Origin: Pycnopodia helianthoides
Lineage: Eukaryota; Echinodermata; Asteroidea; Forcipulatida; Asteriidae
Length of the DNA stretch: 64,000 bases
Assembly: GCA_032158295.1 (NCBI GenBank)
Contig: CM063263.1
Location: 7,064,501 to 7,128,500, forward strand
Reading direction: 5' to 3'
This document shows positions 12,187 to 25,011 of the stretch, piece by piece. The position numbers were made by a program, and so were the translations under genes. How positions within the stretch are numbered: the stretch's first letter is position 1; every line of letters begins with the position of its first letter. Under the pieces are notes generated by a model, which ran no database searches, had not been told where the DNA came from, and saw nothing but the letters and a program-made list of their open reading frames with translations.

Positions 12187-12524
12187 AAAGGTATTGTACA
12201 CTTTTGGTAACAGCTCAAAATCAGTGTCCACATTTTGTTTGATTAAACATATGCATGAACAAATGAACCTGTGAAAGTTTGAGCTCAATTGGTCATCGAG
12301 GTCACGAGAAAATAGTGAAAAGAGATCTTATGTGTTTTCTATTTTTTCAAATTATCGCGCGCGATAATTACTATTGTTTTACTCGTTTCTCAGAAACGAT
12401 AGCATTTTAGGCAGAAATATTTTAAGGAACCTTTTCTACCATTACTTACTTTAAATCATGTAAGTTATGTGTGAATCTGTGAACATTGTGTTTTTCGATC
12501 TTACCAATAGTGTACAGGGCCTTT
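12187..12524 (+). mobile_element. MITE family B, copy 1
   Basis: The termini are inverted repeats: AAAGGTATTGTACACTTTTG at left, and at right the reverse complement of CCAATAGTGTACAGGGCCTTT, with TA on both sides. The interior holds GTGAAAGTTTGAGCTCAATT, GGTCATCGAGGTCACGAGAA, a perfect 20-bp palindrome centred on CGCGCGCG (12350-12369) and GGCAGAAATATTTTAAGG. A second copy is at 33828-34177. A TA target and short length suit a mariner-like MITE; the superfamily is inference. Confidence 0.8.
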
Positions 12525-12737
12525 AAGGTTATTTGGGGCTGTGTGGTGATTGATTTAAACAACATCTTTGTTATGTTTATGCTTCTGTTTGTTTGTTTAT
12601 TTGTTTGTTTATTTATGTAATGATTCCAAGCGTTTTTTCCTCTGATTCTGTCATATTTTGATAATTATTAAAAGCGCTATATAAGATTGAAATAATGTGC
12701 ATCAATATTCTCACATTTTTCTTCAAAGACGAAGTTT

Positions 12738-13127
12738 AAAGGGACATTACAGAATTGGTAAGAAAAAAACTTGTAAAATATACTTTTTGATCACAGATTT
12801 ACATAAAACTTACACGGTCTAATGATGATGATAGTAGAAAACATTCCTTGAAATATTTCTGTCTGAAATGCCATATTTGATGAGAAATGAATAAACTAAT
12901 TTTCCGATTGGAGTTTATCGCTCAGTGAGCGTTTTATTCATTTGTTGAATCTATATGATTTCATGCAAATGTGTAATCGGTTTTTCACTATTTTCTCGTG
13001 ACCCAGATGGCCGATCGATCTCAAACTTCTACAGGTTTGTCAGTCTATGTATATGGTGGATTACATAAAGTGCTTACACTGCCAGCAACTGTTTTGTTAG
13101 CAAAAACCAATTCTGTAATGTTCCTTT
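12738..13127 (+). mobile_element. MITE family C, copy 1
   Basis: 390 bp with inverted ends AAAGGGACATTACAGAATTG and the reverse complement of CCAATTCTGTAATGTTCCTTT, flanked by TA. It contains CGCTCAGTGAGCG (12919-12931) and TTTCACTATTTTCTCGTGAC. A full-length copy lies in the opposite orientation at 55137-55525, beside the satellite array. Confidence 0.85.
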
Positions 13128-13224
13128 AAGAGACTATTGGTAGTTAACGAAGTACTTAAAAAATAATGCAGTTCCAAGGCTGAAATTATAACTGAATAAT
13201 AAAGTGCCTGCCATGGTACTGATC

Positions 13225-13225
13225 C

Positions 13226-13276
<51 letters not shown>
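13225..13276. repeat. (CAA)n microsatellite
   Basis: About 17 perfect CAA units. The long V/L-runs in open frames of the other strand are artefacts of it. Confidence 0.95.
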
Positions 13277-13277
<1 letters not shown>

Positions 13278-14259
13278 CAAAATCCCTTACCAAACACCAT
13301 AACTCCGCTGTTTTCACTAAAACGTAACTACAGAAATCGATGGAGTTTCCACAGATGAGTTGTATGGTATGTTTACTGTAAAACAGAAAATTGGAATTCA
13401 TTTACTATTTCCAATACAAAAATGAAGGGCTTTCTCTTTAAGGCATGTAAGTATATCGTGATTTTCTTATTTCAAAATTGGCTCTCTTATATTTTTGTCA
13501 CGGATGAATGCATCACATACGATGTTTTGTTTATTTGATTTATTTATTTACTTTCTAAAGAGATGTTACGGCAAAACAATACATTAAGTGCTTTGAATGT
13601 TCATCGCATTGGGGATTGGGGATTTGGAAGTGGGTATTGTGCACTCCAACGGTTGTCACGGTTTGTGAACATTTAAGTGAAATCAAAGGTCACAGGTTTG
13701 GGTACACATTGCATAGGTTTCACGGTTTGGGATTACCAGGCCTTTAATTATTTACAATCAATAGTACCACGCTGTGCAGCTACGGGAACTTTTACTACGT
13801 GATGTGTAGGCACTGTACCCTGACTTACCCCTTCACTTCAAAGGCTGGAATCAGAGTCAGCAAGAACGTTTCTGACAGGGAACTGCAGAAGTAACTGGTT
13901 GGATTTGTTGAGCTTGTTAATGCGGACCGTACGACCAGTCCGCATTGGGGGTGGTGAACTAGAATAAAGTTGTCAGCCCTTGCACACACACACACAACAC
14001 GAATGCGACGCACGTGTGCTGCATGCACGACACCCGATCGCGATATGGTCACCGTACCGGCGGCCCCTTTGAAGTACGTCACATACACGGTGTTTGCTCA
14101 GTGGCTGACGAGTGCCAGAACAGCACAGGGGGCGGTGTTTGACAAATGTCTGTCTTGCGTTTTTGGAGGATAGGAGGGATTGCACGGCGGTTGCCCTCGA
14201 AGTTAATTTGTTTTGCAGGAATTAGCTGATGGTCGTGTGTGTTGTTTGAGGGCGCATAG
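13277..14259. other. 5' flank of the GDF8/11-like gene
   Basis: Unique sequence that becomes GC-richer from 13920, with an (AC)n tract at about 13982. No exon recognised. It is the proximal upstream region of the gene starting near 14290 and should hold its regulatory sites. I see none that I can assign firmly. Confidence 0.4.
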
Positions 14260-14267
14260 TATAAAAG
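14260..14267 (+). promoter_or_regulatory. TATA box of the GDF8/11-like gene
   Basis: TATAAAAG lies about 130 bp before the start codon. An initiator-like TTCAGCC is at 14294-14300, slightly further away than the usual 30 bp, so transcription probably starts between 14288 and 14298. There is no ATG between there and 14392, which supports both the promoter and the chosen start codon. Confidence 0.6.
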
Positions 14268-14391
14268 TGCATAAGCATCCCTTGGAACGTCCCTTCAGCC
14301 TCCCAACTCAGTGGAGATCAGCTGTCTCGCTAGCTTGCCCCTAGCTGCCTGGTCCGGGACTTGTCGGTGCATCCACAGACTTCAAAACACC

Positions 14392-14956
14392 ATGAAGAAT
14401 TTACAAGTGTTGTTACCAATCGCTGTAACGTTGCAGCTTTTATACCTGGCTTGTCTAGCCAGACAGCTACCATCGAACAGAAACAGCTGGTACAGTCTGA
14501 CGGACAGCAGCGAGAGGGCCCACGTTCCCCCTATGTCCAAGGGTAAGGGGTCCAGAGGGTCCGAAGCCACAAAACCACCCCTGGAAGACATTGCTCTCGG
14601 TGAGTCCCCGTCAGAGAAGACCCCCACCCGCACAGAACCTGCCGTGAACAGAACTGAGCATGAACCGCTCCGATGTGGGGCTTGCGAGATGCGGGCCCAC
14701 CAGCGGGCTCTACGCATCGAGTCAATCAAAGAAAACATACTTAGGAAGTTAGATCTACGTAGTGCACCCAACATCACCTCACCGATACCCAAAATACCAC
14801 CTTTGCAACACCTGTTGGAAAGGGACCCTGGTATGAGCTCCATGCAGGGTGACTCCCCGCAACATGAGGAGTTCCGAATGCCAAACATGGACGGGTATGA
14901 CACGGCACCAAACTATGAGGTCACAACCGAAAGGATTATCACGTTTGCTAAACCAA
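14392..14956 (+). CDS. Myostatin/GDF11-like growth factor, exon 1 (residues 1-188 + 1 nt)
   Basis: First of three coding exons of a secreted TGF-beta ligand precursor (446 aa in all). The ATG at 14392 has A at -3 and is the first after the TATA box; it opens a signal peptide (MKNLQVLLPIAVTLQLLYLA, cleavage likely near residue 23). There follows a low-complexity stretch (30-90) longer than in vertebrates, then the conserved prodomain start: CGAC at 95-98 (vertebrate CNAC), the inhibitory helix RIESIKENILRKL (108-120), and SAPNIT with an N-glycosylation site at 127. R144-D145 sits where BMP1/tolloid cuts myostatin. A second N-glycosylation motif is NRT (86). The exon ends in phase 1 at AA|GTGAGT, as in vertebrate MSTN. 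Identity as MSTN/GDF11 family is firm; whether it should be called myostatin or GDF11 cannot be decided, since the two arose by vertebrate duplication. Confidence 0.93.
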
Positions 14957-15949
14957 GTGAGTATTTACGTTCAAATCTCCATTTGTTTGTTTTCTAATTA
15001 AAAACCCAAAAGCAAGTTACCTTTTCAGATTTCGTCTATGATGTAAAGTGTAAGTATTGACGGCACCCAAACCGCTCCCACAACATGAAGGATACTATAG
15101 TCTCACTGGGTTTATTTTAGTATCAGATAATGCTGTACAAAGTCAAAGTTTAACACTTTGAACACATCGGAATTTGTGACCGTCTCACTTCTTGTTAAAG
15201 CATAAACAAAGCCAGAGGAGAGGGGACTATTTAATGTATCCAACCATTAATCTGTACATTTTTGCAATCTCATAATGGGGGGAGGGTTCAGAGCGGAGGT
15301 GAGGTGGGGTGCCCTAGCTGCCTCTGCATGGATACGCCAATATCCAAACAATAATGTAACATCCAAAAATAAGATTAAAACGCTTAGATATGTGAATTAG
15401 TGCTGTATAAATATATTGTCTCACTTTGATCTTATTAAGGGCTACCGTGTTTGTTCACCCCACTTTAATGTCGTGTATAAGGTGTTGACCCAGTTTTCAA
15501 CGGCCCAACTCGACCTTGTAAAACTGAGTTTCATCGTGTGGTTTCATGCAGGTATAATGCTCAGTCATACATAAACTATTGACTTTCCACCATAAGTGTA
15601 TAAATCATCGTTTGGAGATACATTCAAGAAACCCCCGATGACATTTTTAATAACAGGGTAAAAAAAATAACTAGCCAAAAACAACCACCACAATAACAGA
15701 TTATTTGGAATGTCAACTTATTGTACATTTGCACGATGTATGCTGATAAGTTTGTCACAATATACGATACTAATGACAGGTTCAAGGGTCGAGTTCCAAA
15801 CTATTATTTTGTTTTTTTTCCCAGACAGAAACATTGTTGTTTGTTTAAAGGGAATTGTAGCGAGTCTACTCTAAACGAGAGGGTAACGTTTCTTTGTTGA
15901 AGTATGGACGCCTTATTCTGACTTTGATGACTACACACAAACAGTCTAT
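14957..15949 (+). other. Intron 1, proximal part
   Basis: Starts with the donor GTGAGT. Unique AT-rich intron DNA. No exon or clear repeat seen. Confidence 0.6.
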
Positions 15950-17294
15950 CACTGTAAAAAATAATGGGCAAAAATTGCCAAACTTTTTGCCCAACGTTGG
16001 TACGATAGTCAACTTGTACAGCTATTGGGCAATTTCTACCCAACGGTCGTTGGGTAATACCCATGCCCAATTATTAGGTAAACTTTTTACCCAACAGTTG
16101 GATCGTATGAAAAACCCAACAGTTGGGTTCTTTACATTGCCCATCTTCTGGGTCATGACAATTTACCAACAGTTGGCAAATAAATTTACCCAAATATTGG
16201 ACAGAATATTTTGACCAAATATTGGAGATCTGATTGCTTGTAACCAACATTTGGGCATTACAACCAATACATCTGCTCAACAGTTGTAGACTTTGAGGCC
16301 TAATTTTAATGGTAATAATTTTATCAAGCCGATGGTCATTTTTCAACTTGACATTTGGACAGTATTCTGAAAAGTTATCAACGGTGGGGACGAAATTTAT
16401 CTAATAGTTGGGAGCTTTTGTATCCCAATGTCTGCTGGAGTCAAAAGGCGTAAAACATCCATGTCCACAGCATTTTCTGTAACAGAAAAAAAAATTGCAT
16501 AAAGAAAATGAGATTTATGTTTACAACTTTTAAGGTGGAACTTAGGAAGGGGCTAGGTTGGGCTACAAACTTCAAGTACACATTTTAAAGCTAAATAATA
16601 CACTACCTTAACATATGAACTTTATGGCACACTACAGAATGAAAACAACACACAGATGTATAATGTCAGGGCTTTAATCAGAATACTTAGAGTCAAAAAA
16701 ATCATCACAGACTAAAGCAATGAAAAAGAAGGCTTTAAATATTCAGAGGTGAAAGTTCATTTACCTACCATATAGACAGCCTCATGGTCTACATGTAGGC
16801 CTACATAAGTTCTTATTTTAAGTAAGCCCTACAGGCAACATATCTTACCGATGAATGTGGCTTCAAGTTCCCCAAGACCCCAATTGAGTCGTGACAGGTT
16901 CGACATGATGGTGCTGCTGTTCTTCTGTGCGTGTACACACCACATGTACATTGCGATCCCATCATCCCCGGACACACCGACCGACGGTCAGCTCGTTGTC
17001 CCCTCGTGTCGTGTACTACGTTCCACAACCATTGGACAAACTAATGAAATTCCTCCAACTTTTGGGGCATTGCCAAATTTCTACCCAAGGAAATGGTATA
17101 TGAAACATTATAACATTTGTGAGTATTTGTTGGGTATCGGTTGCCCAACGAATATGACTACAAATACACCCAAGGCTGGGTACTTTTTTATATTTACCCA
17201 ACTGCAAAAAGTGCCAAATAACCGAGTAAAAAAGGACCAACCAATGCGAAAATGAGTTTACCCAGTAAATATTTACCCAGCATTTTTAACAGTG
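15950..17294. mobile_element. DNA transposon remnant with CACTG termini
   Basis: Ends are inverted: CACTGTAAAAAATAATGGGC at the left and, at the right, the reverse complement of GCCCAG-like TACCCAGCATTTTTAACAGTG. AT lies next to both ends (15948-49, 17295-96), possibly a 2-bp target duplication. Subterminal DNA at both sides is rich in scattered TTGGGTA/TACCCAA motifs (TGCCCAAC, ACCCAACAGTTGG). The middle (16380-17000) is different and might be captured DNA. No transposase frame. Superfamily uncertain: ISL2EU-like or Chapaev-like would fit the ends. Confidence 0.6.
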
Positions 17295-17855
17295 ATATGC
17301 AGACTCCATGCATAATCCACCGTACAGCTGAGACCGGTGCTAATTAGCCAAGCAAAGAATAATTTTAATGAAATCCGGTTGCCAGCCAAAACGTTATGTG
17401 GCTCACATTGCATGATGACTGTTCCTCGTTGAATTTTTGCTAAGTAAATCAATTTAATTAGCAATATTCTCAGTTGGGCAGCTATTCGAGATAGGGCCCA
17501 TGGTCCCAGACGCCAGCAGTGCCCGCATGTAGTGCGCGACATCAACTGACAACTTTGTCAGCCACTGACAGTCCCAATTTAGACCTCAATATTGAGGGTG
17601 CAACTTGAGCGTGTGACGTCATTTATTTGTCCATAAACGCAATATTGTTGATTGCAGTCAATATAAGCTATATACAACACATGTAAAACTACCTCTTTTA
17701 CACAAATAATGATTAAATTACAAAGCTATATTTATGAGGTATATCCATCTGAAGTGTGTAATAAACGATGTACTCGTGTGCGAATTTGACTGTTTTCCTT
17801 CGTAATGCATTCAAAAGATGATGGTAAAACAGTTGGTTCGTTGGTTAAAGTGACA

Positions 17856-18105
17856 CTCTGAGCCCAATTCCATGGCTCATTGCTTACCGTGACATTCTGC
17901 GCGTACCATCCTGTAAGCTTGGGCTTGGGCATCGTACGCTGGTGTCTGGAGCCCTATAAAGGAAAGCGTGCTATAAATAACTGACGAAGCCCAAGCTCAA
18001 ACCGTGATTTCGAAAAGGGTCATAGAATCATGCGTTTATCAACTGGGCGCCGTGAACGAAGAGTTCTATGGTACGGCGGATCGCGCCATGAAATTCGGGC
18101 CCTGG
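17856..18105. mobile_element. Short inverted-repeat element in intron 1
   Basis: Left arm CTGAGCCCAATTCCATGGCTC then CTTACCGTGACATTCTGCGC and TACCAT; the right arm is the reverse complement of ATGGTACGGCGGATC...GCGCCATGAAATTCGGGCCC. Arms of about 50-60 bp are imperfect. Non-coding. Confidence 0.55.
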
Positions 18106-21100
18106 TTTTTTCATGCTGGGCTTTAACCTTCAAAGCAAACTGGGCCAAATTTCACAGAGCTACTGACCGCGGAATCCTGTGCTTGCAGCCCATTTAAGTA
18201 TTTGCTTAGAGAGCACCATAAGCACATAATTATACGGCAAGCAGGGCCTTGTTTATGTGTATGGGGCAGGGAAGAGGGGATGGGGTGGGCAGCTATTTAA
18301 GCCCAAAACCTGCAACCCGATCAGACCAGTCCAAAAGTTCAGTTATTATTAATTCACATTCCAACTTGAATGTGAAAAATGCTACAAAATTAGACTGTTT
18401 AATCAGGGTTTATTGAGTTTTTGCACAGTCGTGTTTCCCCCCCCCCCCGCAAAACCCTGGACCGGTCACTTGGCTCACTTAGTGACTCCAAAGGAGTCAA
18501 ACAGTGATTTTTTTCCCCTCGTTTCAAGGAGAGGGAAAACTAAGAATATTCGTGACATAATAAAGTTCAATCGCTAGAGTGATGGGTTAGCCTATCAGAT
18601 TAAAAAAAAGAAAGAAGAAAACAAAAGGAAAAAAAAAATAATCCCTCCCTCGAATCATATTTCAACGTCTGGCTACTCGGGTAATGAACAGATTGCGGCT
18701 GCTGATTAGCACAGTCGTCTCAAAGGGCCCATCTTTTTTGTTTAGAGACGAGCTTTTAATAGACTCGAGGAGAAGGGGGAAGGACGATTGTGCAAGAATA
18801 GAACAGGGGTAGCGAAAGCGCGGGAAACTAGGACACGCCTCACTTGAGTGACCCATATAACGTTGCCGCCGTCTTGAAAGCCGTTTTTATATTATTTTGT
18901 ATATATACACACCGCGTGAACTCCGGTTGCCCGGGATTGACTCCCTGGGGGAATGCAACGGGCTCAGGATATTTGTTGTCTGATTGGTTAATAAGACCGC
19001 GCGGGTGGGCAGAGATCCGGAGATCGGGGTTAGTAGGTGATCTTCTTTTTCTATCCGATCGGAACGGTTAAATATTTAACCTAAATTTAAATAGTTTTCC
19101 TAACCAGTGCCCAGACTTCATAAAAAGCTGCTCTTGGGCAGAAAATGCGCTTCGCAAATTTAGCAGGGTACCAGGAACACATAATAACACCTTTGGCTGG
19201 TATCCTGTTTCAGCTGAGCAATTATTTTCTCAGCTAAGTATTGATTTGTTAACTTGAGCTCTGGTTTTCAATGTCAGCTAAAGTTTGCCCTTCTTGCAGC
19301 CTTCTGAATTTTTTATTTAATTGGAGCAGCGTGCAATTTTTTTTTTTTTTTAAATGTTCAAAGAATTGTGTTTTTTGAAACTTCAAAAACTACACTTGTC
19401 TTTCCACTCAATATGGTGCAGGTACAAGATATTTTAAGTGTGTAGTTATTTGTTACATTATGTGTTCACAATATCGAACAATAGTTCGATAAAAAAATTC
19501 AATCGGAAAGCTCACTGAGCATGAAACCCAGGAACCGCCCAATCCCAGGATAAATAAAAGTCCATCTGAAATGTCGGTACTGTCAAAATAGTATACGGCC
19601 AGTAGGTGATTGTGCATTATTTGATGATACAAGCCTAGACTTTTGCACACATTCAGAGTATTACGTGATATTTGGCTACATGGCCATCGCATACTTTTCC
19701 TTTGAAAAAAAATTATATGTAGAATAACAAGCAATGGCAGCCGTTTTGAAAATTGCTATGTTATTCTACACAAATTTGTTCAAAATTCAAATCTGCTATG
19801 GCCCTAGCCAAATATCTTTCGCATGACATAATCTGAACGTGTGTGCCAAATGTCACGCTTGTATCATCAAAGGTACAATTCCCCCAAATATTTTCACCAT
19901 CTGCCCCACTAAAAGTCGATAGAGAAGCTCTAAGAAGACCACCAGTCGAACAATGAACGAGGACAAGCAAATACAAAAACAAGACCCGATTTATATATCC
20001 ATGTTTTCACAAAAACGTGACCGTTAAATTTGATGAATTTTCACAGATTGCTTGCACGGTGTGCGTTTTTTAGAAGTAGAGAAATTTATTCTTCCAAACA
20101 TCTTCATACTATGATGCACAACAGATACACGCAAATATTAGAGAATTTCTGTTTTATTTCGAACTTCTTCGTACAAAGAGCTGTCCCCAAAACGTGTTTT
20201 TTACATAGTTCCTTCTTCGAAAAAGCTGTATGCTTCCTGCTAAAGAAAACACCGTTAACTGGCAACTGAGAGTACCTCAACAATAACTTTTATCAAGAAC
20301 TGAACTGAAAAGAAACAGATATAGACCAGAGTATATAGCTGTTCCGCTCGGAATAATTTACATTCAGTGAAACACAAAAGTACGCGAACTGTTGCAGTTG
20401 AATTACAACCGGTCATCCATGTCAACTTGACAACCAGCTTGGCAGAATTGTTTACTGTTTCATAACATGTGCATAACAATGTACAACTGTGGCAGTATAT
20501 ACAGCGACACACATGTATGTAAAATATATACATGTACATGTATATAGATGGACGTGTACATACATGCACTAACCAATATTACAGATGCACTTACCAACAT
20601 TAAAGAGACACACCCCATGAAAACTTTACATCTTAATGATATCAAATCACACCAATCAGTTGTAAGGTACATTCTATTGCCGATAGTCACAACTAAAACG
20701 CACTGTCTGCACAAGTCAAAAACATTTTTCATCTTCTTGAAGTTATTAGAAGGGACTGCAGATATCAATCATCAAACAAAAACGCTTTTTTTGTTTGTTG
20801 ACAAATTATATTTCATCTCGGGACGCAAGCCTTTTTTATTTTATTTGTTTTCAAGTTCCCCCTTCACCATACGACGCCGAGATTTGTAAACAAAGGCACT
20901 GCGGGGTGAAGGGTCAAGAGTCAAGTATTCACACAGCTGAACAGGCTTGAACAAAGTTTCTCAGACAACTGGAATTTTTCCTGTTTGTTTGCGTTGATAT
21001 GAAGATGGACTGTACAAACAAATTAAAATGTTTGATCAAACAAATAATTAGTAATTAACCAATAAGTAATATTGTGGGGTCAGTTACAGGGTGCCAGTGT

Positions 21101-21699
21101 CCATGGGTCGGTAACCAACTTGCTGAGGGTATAGGACAACTATCACTAAATCTGTTGCCTAAAATATCATTCACTATTGTGTGAAGTAACCGCAGAGTTG
21201 TTCGAAATAGCGAGAGACCAAACCATTGAACTGTCATTTGTATTTCTGTTGAATAAAATACGAAATCATGGTCAGTGAGCCATCAAATTAAACTGCCTTT
21301 ATTGCAATTTACTAGTCCTATCATGCATCGATGCGATAGGTCAAAACCATTAGAATGTACATAAAATGATATCATACGTGGTTTGTCAAAGAGGTCTTCG
21401 CTTGTCATCAAACAGTCCTAACAACATCTGATGCTTAGAAGACATCTCGCCCACGAGTCTAGCAATTTCAGATTGAAATTCCGTTCTCCCGTTTGGATAC
21501 CATACATTACTCTATACGAGCCAGTCATAATGAAAGAACGCGCGTGGGCATAGCTCAAAATATAATGAATATTTTGGGGTGGTTGTCAGAGAAATTATCT
21601 TTAATAAACGTTTGTTTAAACTACAACTTTGCTATTTCAGTATGGGTAGGCATACTGGTACAAATCTTCTTGAAGTTGATCAGTCCGGTGTTTTTTGTG
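18106..21699. other. Intron 1, middle part: no gene recognised
   Basis: Holds a C run (18438), a GC-richer patch (18640-19060) and short diverged dispersed-repeat fragments, such as the ones around 18140-18250 and 19180-19290 (TTTCACAGAGCT..., GGCTGGTATCCTG). No exon with a domain was recognised; open frames are short and unsupported. Confidence 0.4.
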
Positions 21700-22030
21700 T
21701 GAATTAGAACTAACAAAACTAACATAACTAAATGACTAACTAAACTTACTAATTGAGTGAACTGTTTTACTATCTATAACTGAGTAAGTTTTCACAAGTA
21801 ACAAACTAATTGAGTAAACTATCCAACTGACTAAATAATTAACTAGCCAACCAATAAACTTACTAAATAACAAACTAACTCACTAACTTAATAACTAACT
21901 TACTTACTAACTAACTATCTAACTAACTAACTATAGATACCTAACTACCTAACTAACTAACTACCTAACTACCTACATAACTAACTAACTAATTATCTAA
22001 CTATCTAACTAACTTATAAGGAACTAACAA
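21700..22030. repeat. Degenerate (ACTA)n tract
   Basis: About 330 bp of ACTA/ACTAACTA repeats, increasingly regular at 21890-22010, with CTAC and TATC variants. Confidence 0.85.
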
Positions 22031-23700
22031 TAATCTTCCTGAATATACACGTCTTGTGCAGTTCAATTTAGAGCAATACAAAGTGAACTCCAACTACATT
22101 ATTACCCTCGAGGAAATGTCTAAAATCAAAATTGTCTTCAACAAAATTCAAAATAAAAATGTAAACAAATCCAATCAACGTTTTCATCGGAATCACAATT
22201 ATTTGATCTGAAATTTGTGAGCCGGTTCCTCAGTTCGAATTTCGAAATCCTATTCACAATTCATTACAATGTAGATTTGTGGGTTCTCGTTTCATTATTC
22301 CAGGTCAGGCCGTATTAAATCATCCAGGACAATATGGAGGTTATTGAAATATTAGGCCAAACTCTCTCATGTCATTTTTTTTTGTCTCGGCCTCGAGGCC
22401 TATGTCTGGGGCAAATTCTAATATTCACCAAGTCACTTTTTGTGTGTGTGTGGGATTGCAACTGGGGGCTCCTATTTTTTCCTTCTGGTGCGATTTGAGA
22501 CATTAATGTGACATGGACGCGAGTGAATAGAGACTGTGGAGACAAGGCGTTTCCGCCGCATCGAGTCTTTCTGGAGTGACTGATATTATAATTGGTATGT
22601 AGCCGCTAGGCCTCTTCACGTGTCATGTCAAACATACAAAAATTCGAATAATTTGATCCGTATGCACCATCAGCAAACCAAATAAATCAAGTTAAACGGT
22701 ATTCATTTGTTATAAGAAATATCCAGCGAAGACTCTACTTTTCTAAACGGGTAGTATTATTTCCGTTCTGAGGTGTTGAATCTTCGATTTATACTGACAA
22801 GGTGTTAACGCATATCTTCAGGATACTCTTTCAAATCTTACGTAAGAAGCCAAAATACCTGTAAAAGTTTCGCCCATTTGTAGCAAATTGAGAGTCGTGC
22901 AATGATTGCCAATCAAAGCAATCGCCTTTGTTATTTTCCAGATAAATGGAAATATTTATTTCGAGGACTATGCGTTTGCGATAAGAACAGAAATTATGGG
23001 TGAATTCCCGTTAATTAAGCCACGCGCCCTGGAATCCCAAGGTATCTCGTCAATGCATTATTCATGAGCCTCATCTATGCATAATTCATAAGCTGTGGAA
23101 AACCGGAAGCCCCAGCCATGTAAAAAAGCCGGGGCCCCCGTTGTTAACGAATGCAACGTGATGCGTCAAGACGTCCTCAGCATGGGACTTTTGAAAATAT
23201 TATTTGCACTGTGATTAATGGGAAAACTTGGAGGTTGGTCCTCGCCGACGGGTCCGTGCCACTAATTATGTGTTTTTCGCTCGATGCTGTCAGACTCTTA
23301 ATTTTCTCAGCTCCAAAGTTTTAAAGGGAAGCAAAGTGGATTGTCTGTATTGGGTGTACCATAATTGATTGCAATTTGAAATAATGGCTATGTATTTGCC
23401 GAGTGTGTTTACCTCTCTTCTTTGGATTGGAATTGATTAAGGGAATTCAAAAAGCTGTTTTAAAATCACACACAATATCTGTTGCCAGTGCGTATATGTG
23501 TCCAAGGGTACAACGGTCACAGTGGCAGTGCAATTAATATTATTTTGTTTGTGTTATTGAGGTTTGTTTTGCCAGGAATCTAAAAACAGACCAAATCTGC
23601 AAAACAATCCCCTCAGACACCACAAACCAGACCCAAAGGTTACCAGCTGAAGTGGTGATCTTGTGCATAACTGGGTTTATTTATCTGGTGAGGTTTGGGG
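22031..23700. other. Intron 1, unique segment; possible regulatory DNA
   Basis: Few repeats are visible. 22950-23300 has clustered homeodomain/POU-like words (TATTCATGAGC, TATGCATAAT, CTAATTATG, ACTCTTAATT) and a GC-rich patch at 23100-23160. Enhancer function is a guess. No coding exon seen. Confidence 0.3.
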
Positions 23701-23915
23701 GTAACACCATGTAAACGAGGTGCGAGTGGATCTTAAAAGATCCACCGGTGCAACGACGTTTCGATCACTATGATCTGAACGTCTTCAGAAGAATGCAATG
23801 TCAAATCAAATAGTATTATTTCAAATCAGTTTATTTCGATCTTATCTATTTTTATTTATTTATTATGGCTATTGTTCCTAAATAAACGTTCTGCTAGAAT
23901 CGTATATACTTGTTG

Positions 23916-23976
23916 TCAGTTTCCCTTGTTGTTTATTACTTGATATATCAAGTAATAAATCACAAAAGAAACTGAC
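23916..23976. repeat. Near-perfect inverted repeat
   Basis: The centre (23932-23959) is a perfect 28-bp palindrome with half TTTATTACTTGATA. Outer arms GTCAGTTTCCCTTGTTG and the reverse complement of TCACAAAAGAAACTGAC extend it. ATCAAGTAATAAACCACAAG with GGAAACT recurs at about 59955-59981, so it belongs to a dispersed element. Confidence 0.75.
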
Positions 23977-24020
23977 TGGGAATTTTTGTTGTAATTTGGG
24001 GTTGAACAAAGAAAAATTAA

Positions 24021-24088
24021 GCAGGACTTGAACCTGCGACCTCTGGCTTATTGTTCCGGCGCTGTACCAACTGAGCTATATAGCCCTG
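24021..24088 (-). pseudogene. tRNA-like sequence (SINE head or tRNA pseudogene)
   Basis: On the minus strand GGGCTATATAGCTCAGTTGG followed by TAC matches box A, and GCAGG-TTCAAGT-CCTGC gives a perfect T arm with box B. The anticodon stem is poorly paired, T33 is missing, and the 3' side lacks the acceptor strand matching GGGCTAT. It is therefore not a functional tRNA; more likely a tRNA-derived SINE head whose body continues toward lower coordinates through the 23916-23976 inverted repeat. Confidence 0.65.
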
Positions 24089-25011
24089 CAGTTAATTGGA
24101 CTGTGTTGTTCACAATCTTTAAAATCACAGAGTAAGGGCAAACATAGGCCAACATTATAAATCTGAAACAGTCCAAGACAGCGGTGAGTCAACATCATCC
24201 ATATTTACAGTTTGGCAATGTATTAATTACAGACGTCGAGTATATCACATGCCTAAAATGAACATGCAAGTGAATCCGTAATCACCTGTTTTTTGCAATC
24301 ACGCGTTGATATACTGCATGCTCTAAGGAGCGAAACACTAAAACGACCATAATGTGGTTTTCTGTGTATACACACACACCTCTAGTTCTTAATCCCTTGT
24401 CAAATAATGGGGCCAGACTTTCTTTTCTGTTAGCCTCGGTTTGGTAACATGGGGTTAAAATAAAGCTCATCTAAGATGAGTTGTCAGTATTTCCATATTG
24501 ATTTGTTTTGTGACATCACACTTTGCTTAGCAGTTAAGATTGATACACAGTTAAGATCAATCTTAACTCTTTGTGAAATCGGTCCCTGATTAATCTCTGA
24601 GACGTAAACAAATAACGAATTGTCCGCAGTCAATTGAATTAACTAATAGCAGTAGTACAGATAGAGAGGTTACCAGTTACGATCTTGTATCCGTACACAG
24701 GCTTCGCACATAGGGTTCCAGACACAAGATGGCTTCCTCGGGAAAACAAGGTGGCAAAATCCTACACCGAGCTGCAAGATGTCTTTAATAAATAGTCGTG
24801 ATAACATCCGATTTCAACAAGTGTTTGTTTCGTTAATAATTGTCTGGGTTCGGTAACAAATCCAAGAGTCCACGACTGGGAGGGACCAAGGTCCATATGG
24901 GATCAACGATGTACCAGAGAACAAGTATTTACGTATGTCCGTCTGCCGTTTATTACACTGATGGCATACGTACTTAAAGGTGTATCAATTGGTTTGGAGA
25001 AGAATAAACAC

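Noticed and set aside
14311..14391. Upstream extension of the growth-factor frame
   Set aside because: It would begin at GTG; ATG 14392 is the first ATG after the TATA box and opens a good signal peptide.
14382..14903. 173-codon minus-strand frame opposite exon 1
   Set aside because: Shadow of the real exon; no independent support.
24021..24088. Functional tRNA gene on the minus strand
   Set aside because: Box A and B are good but anticodon stem and acceptor pairing fail.
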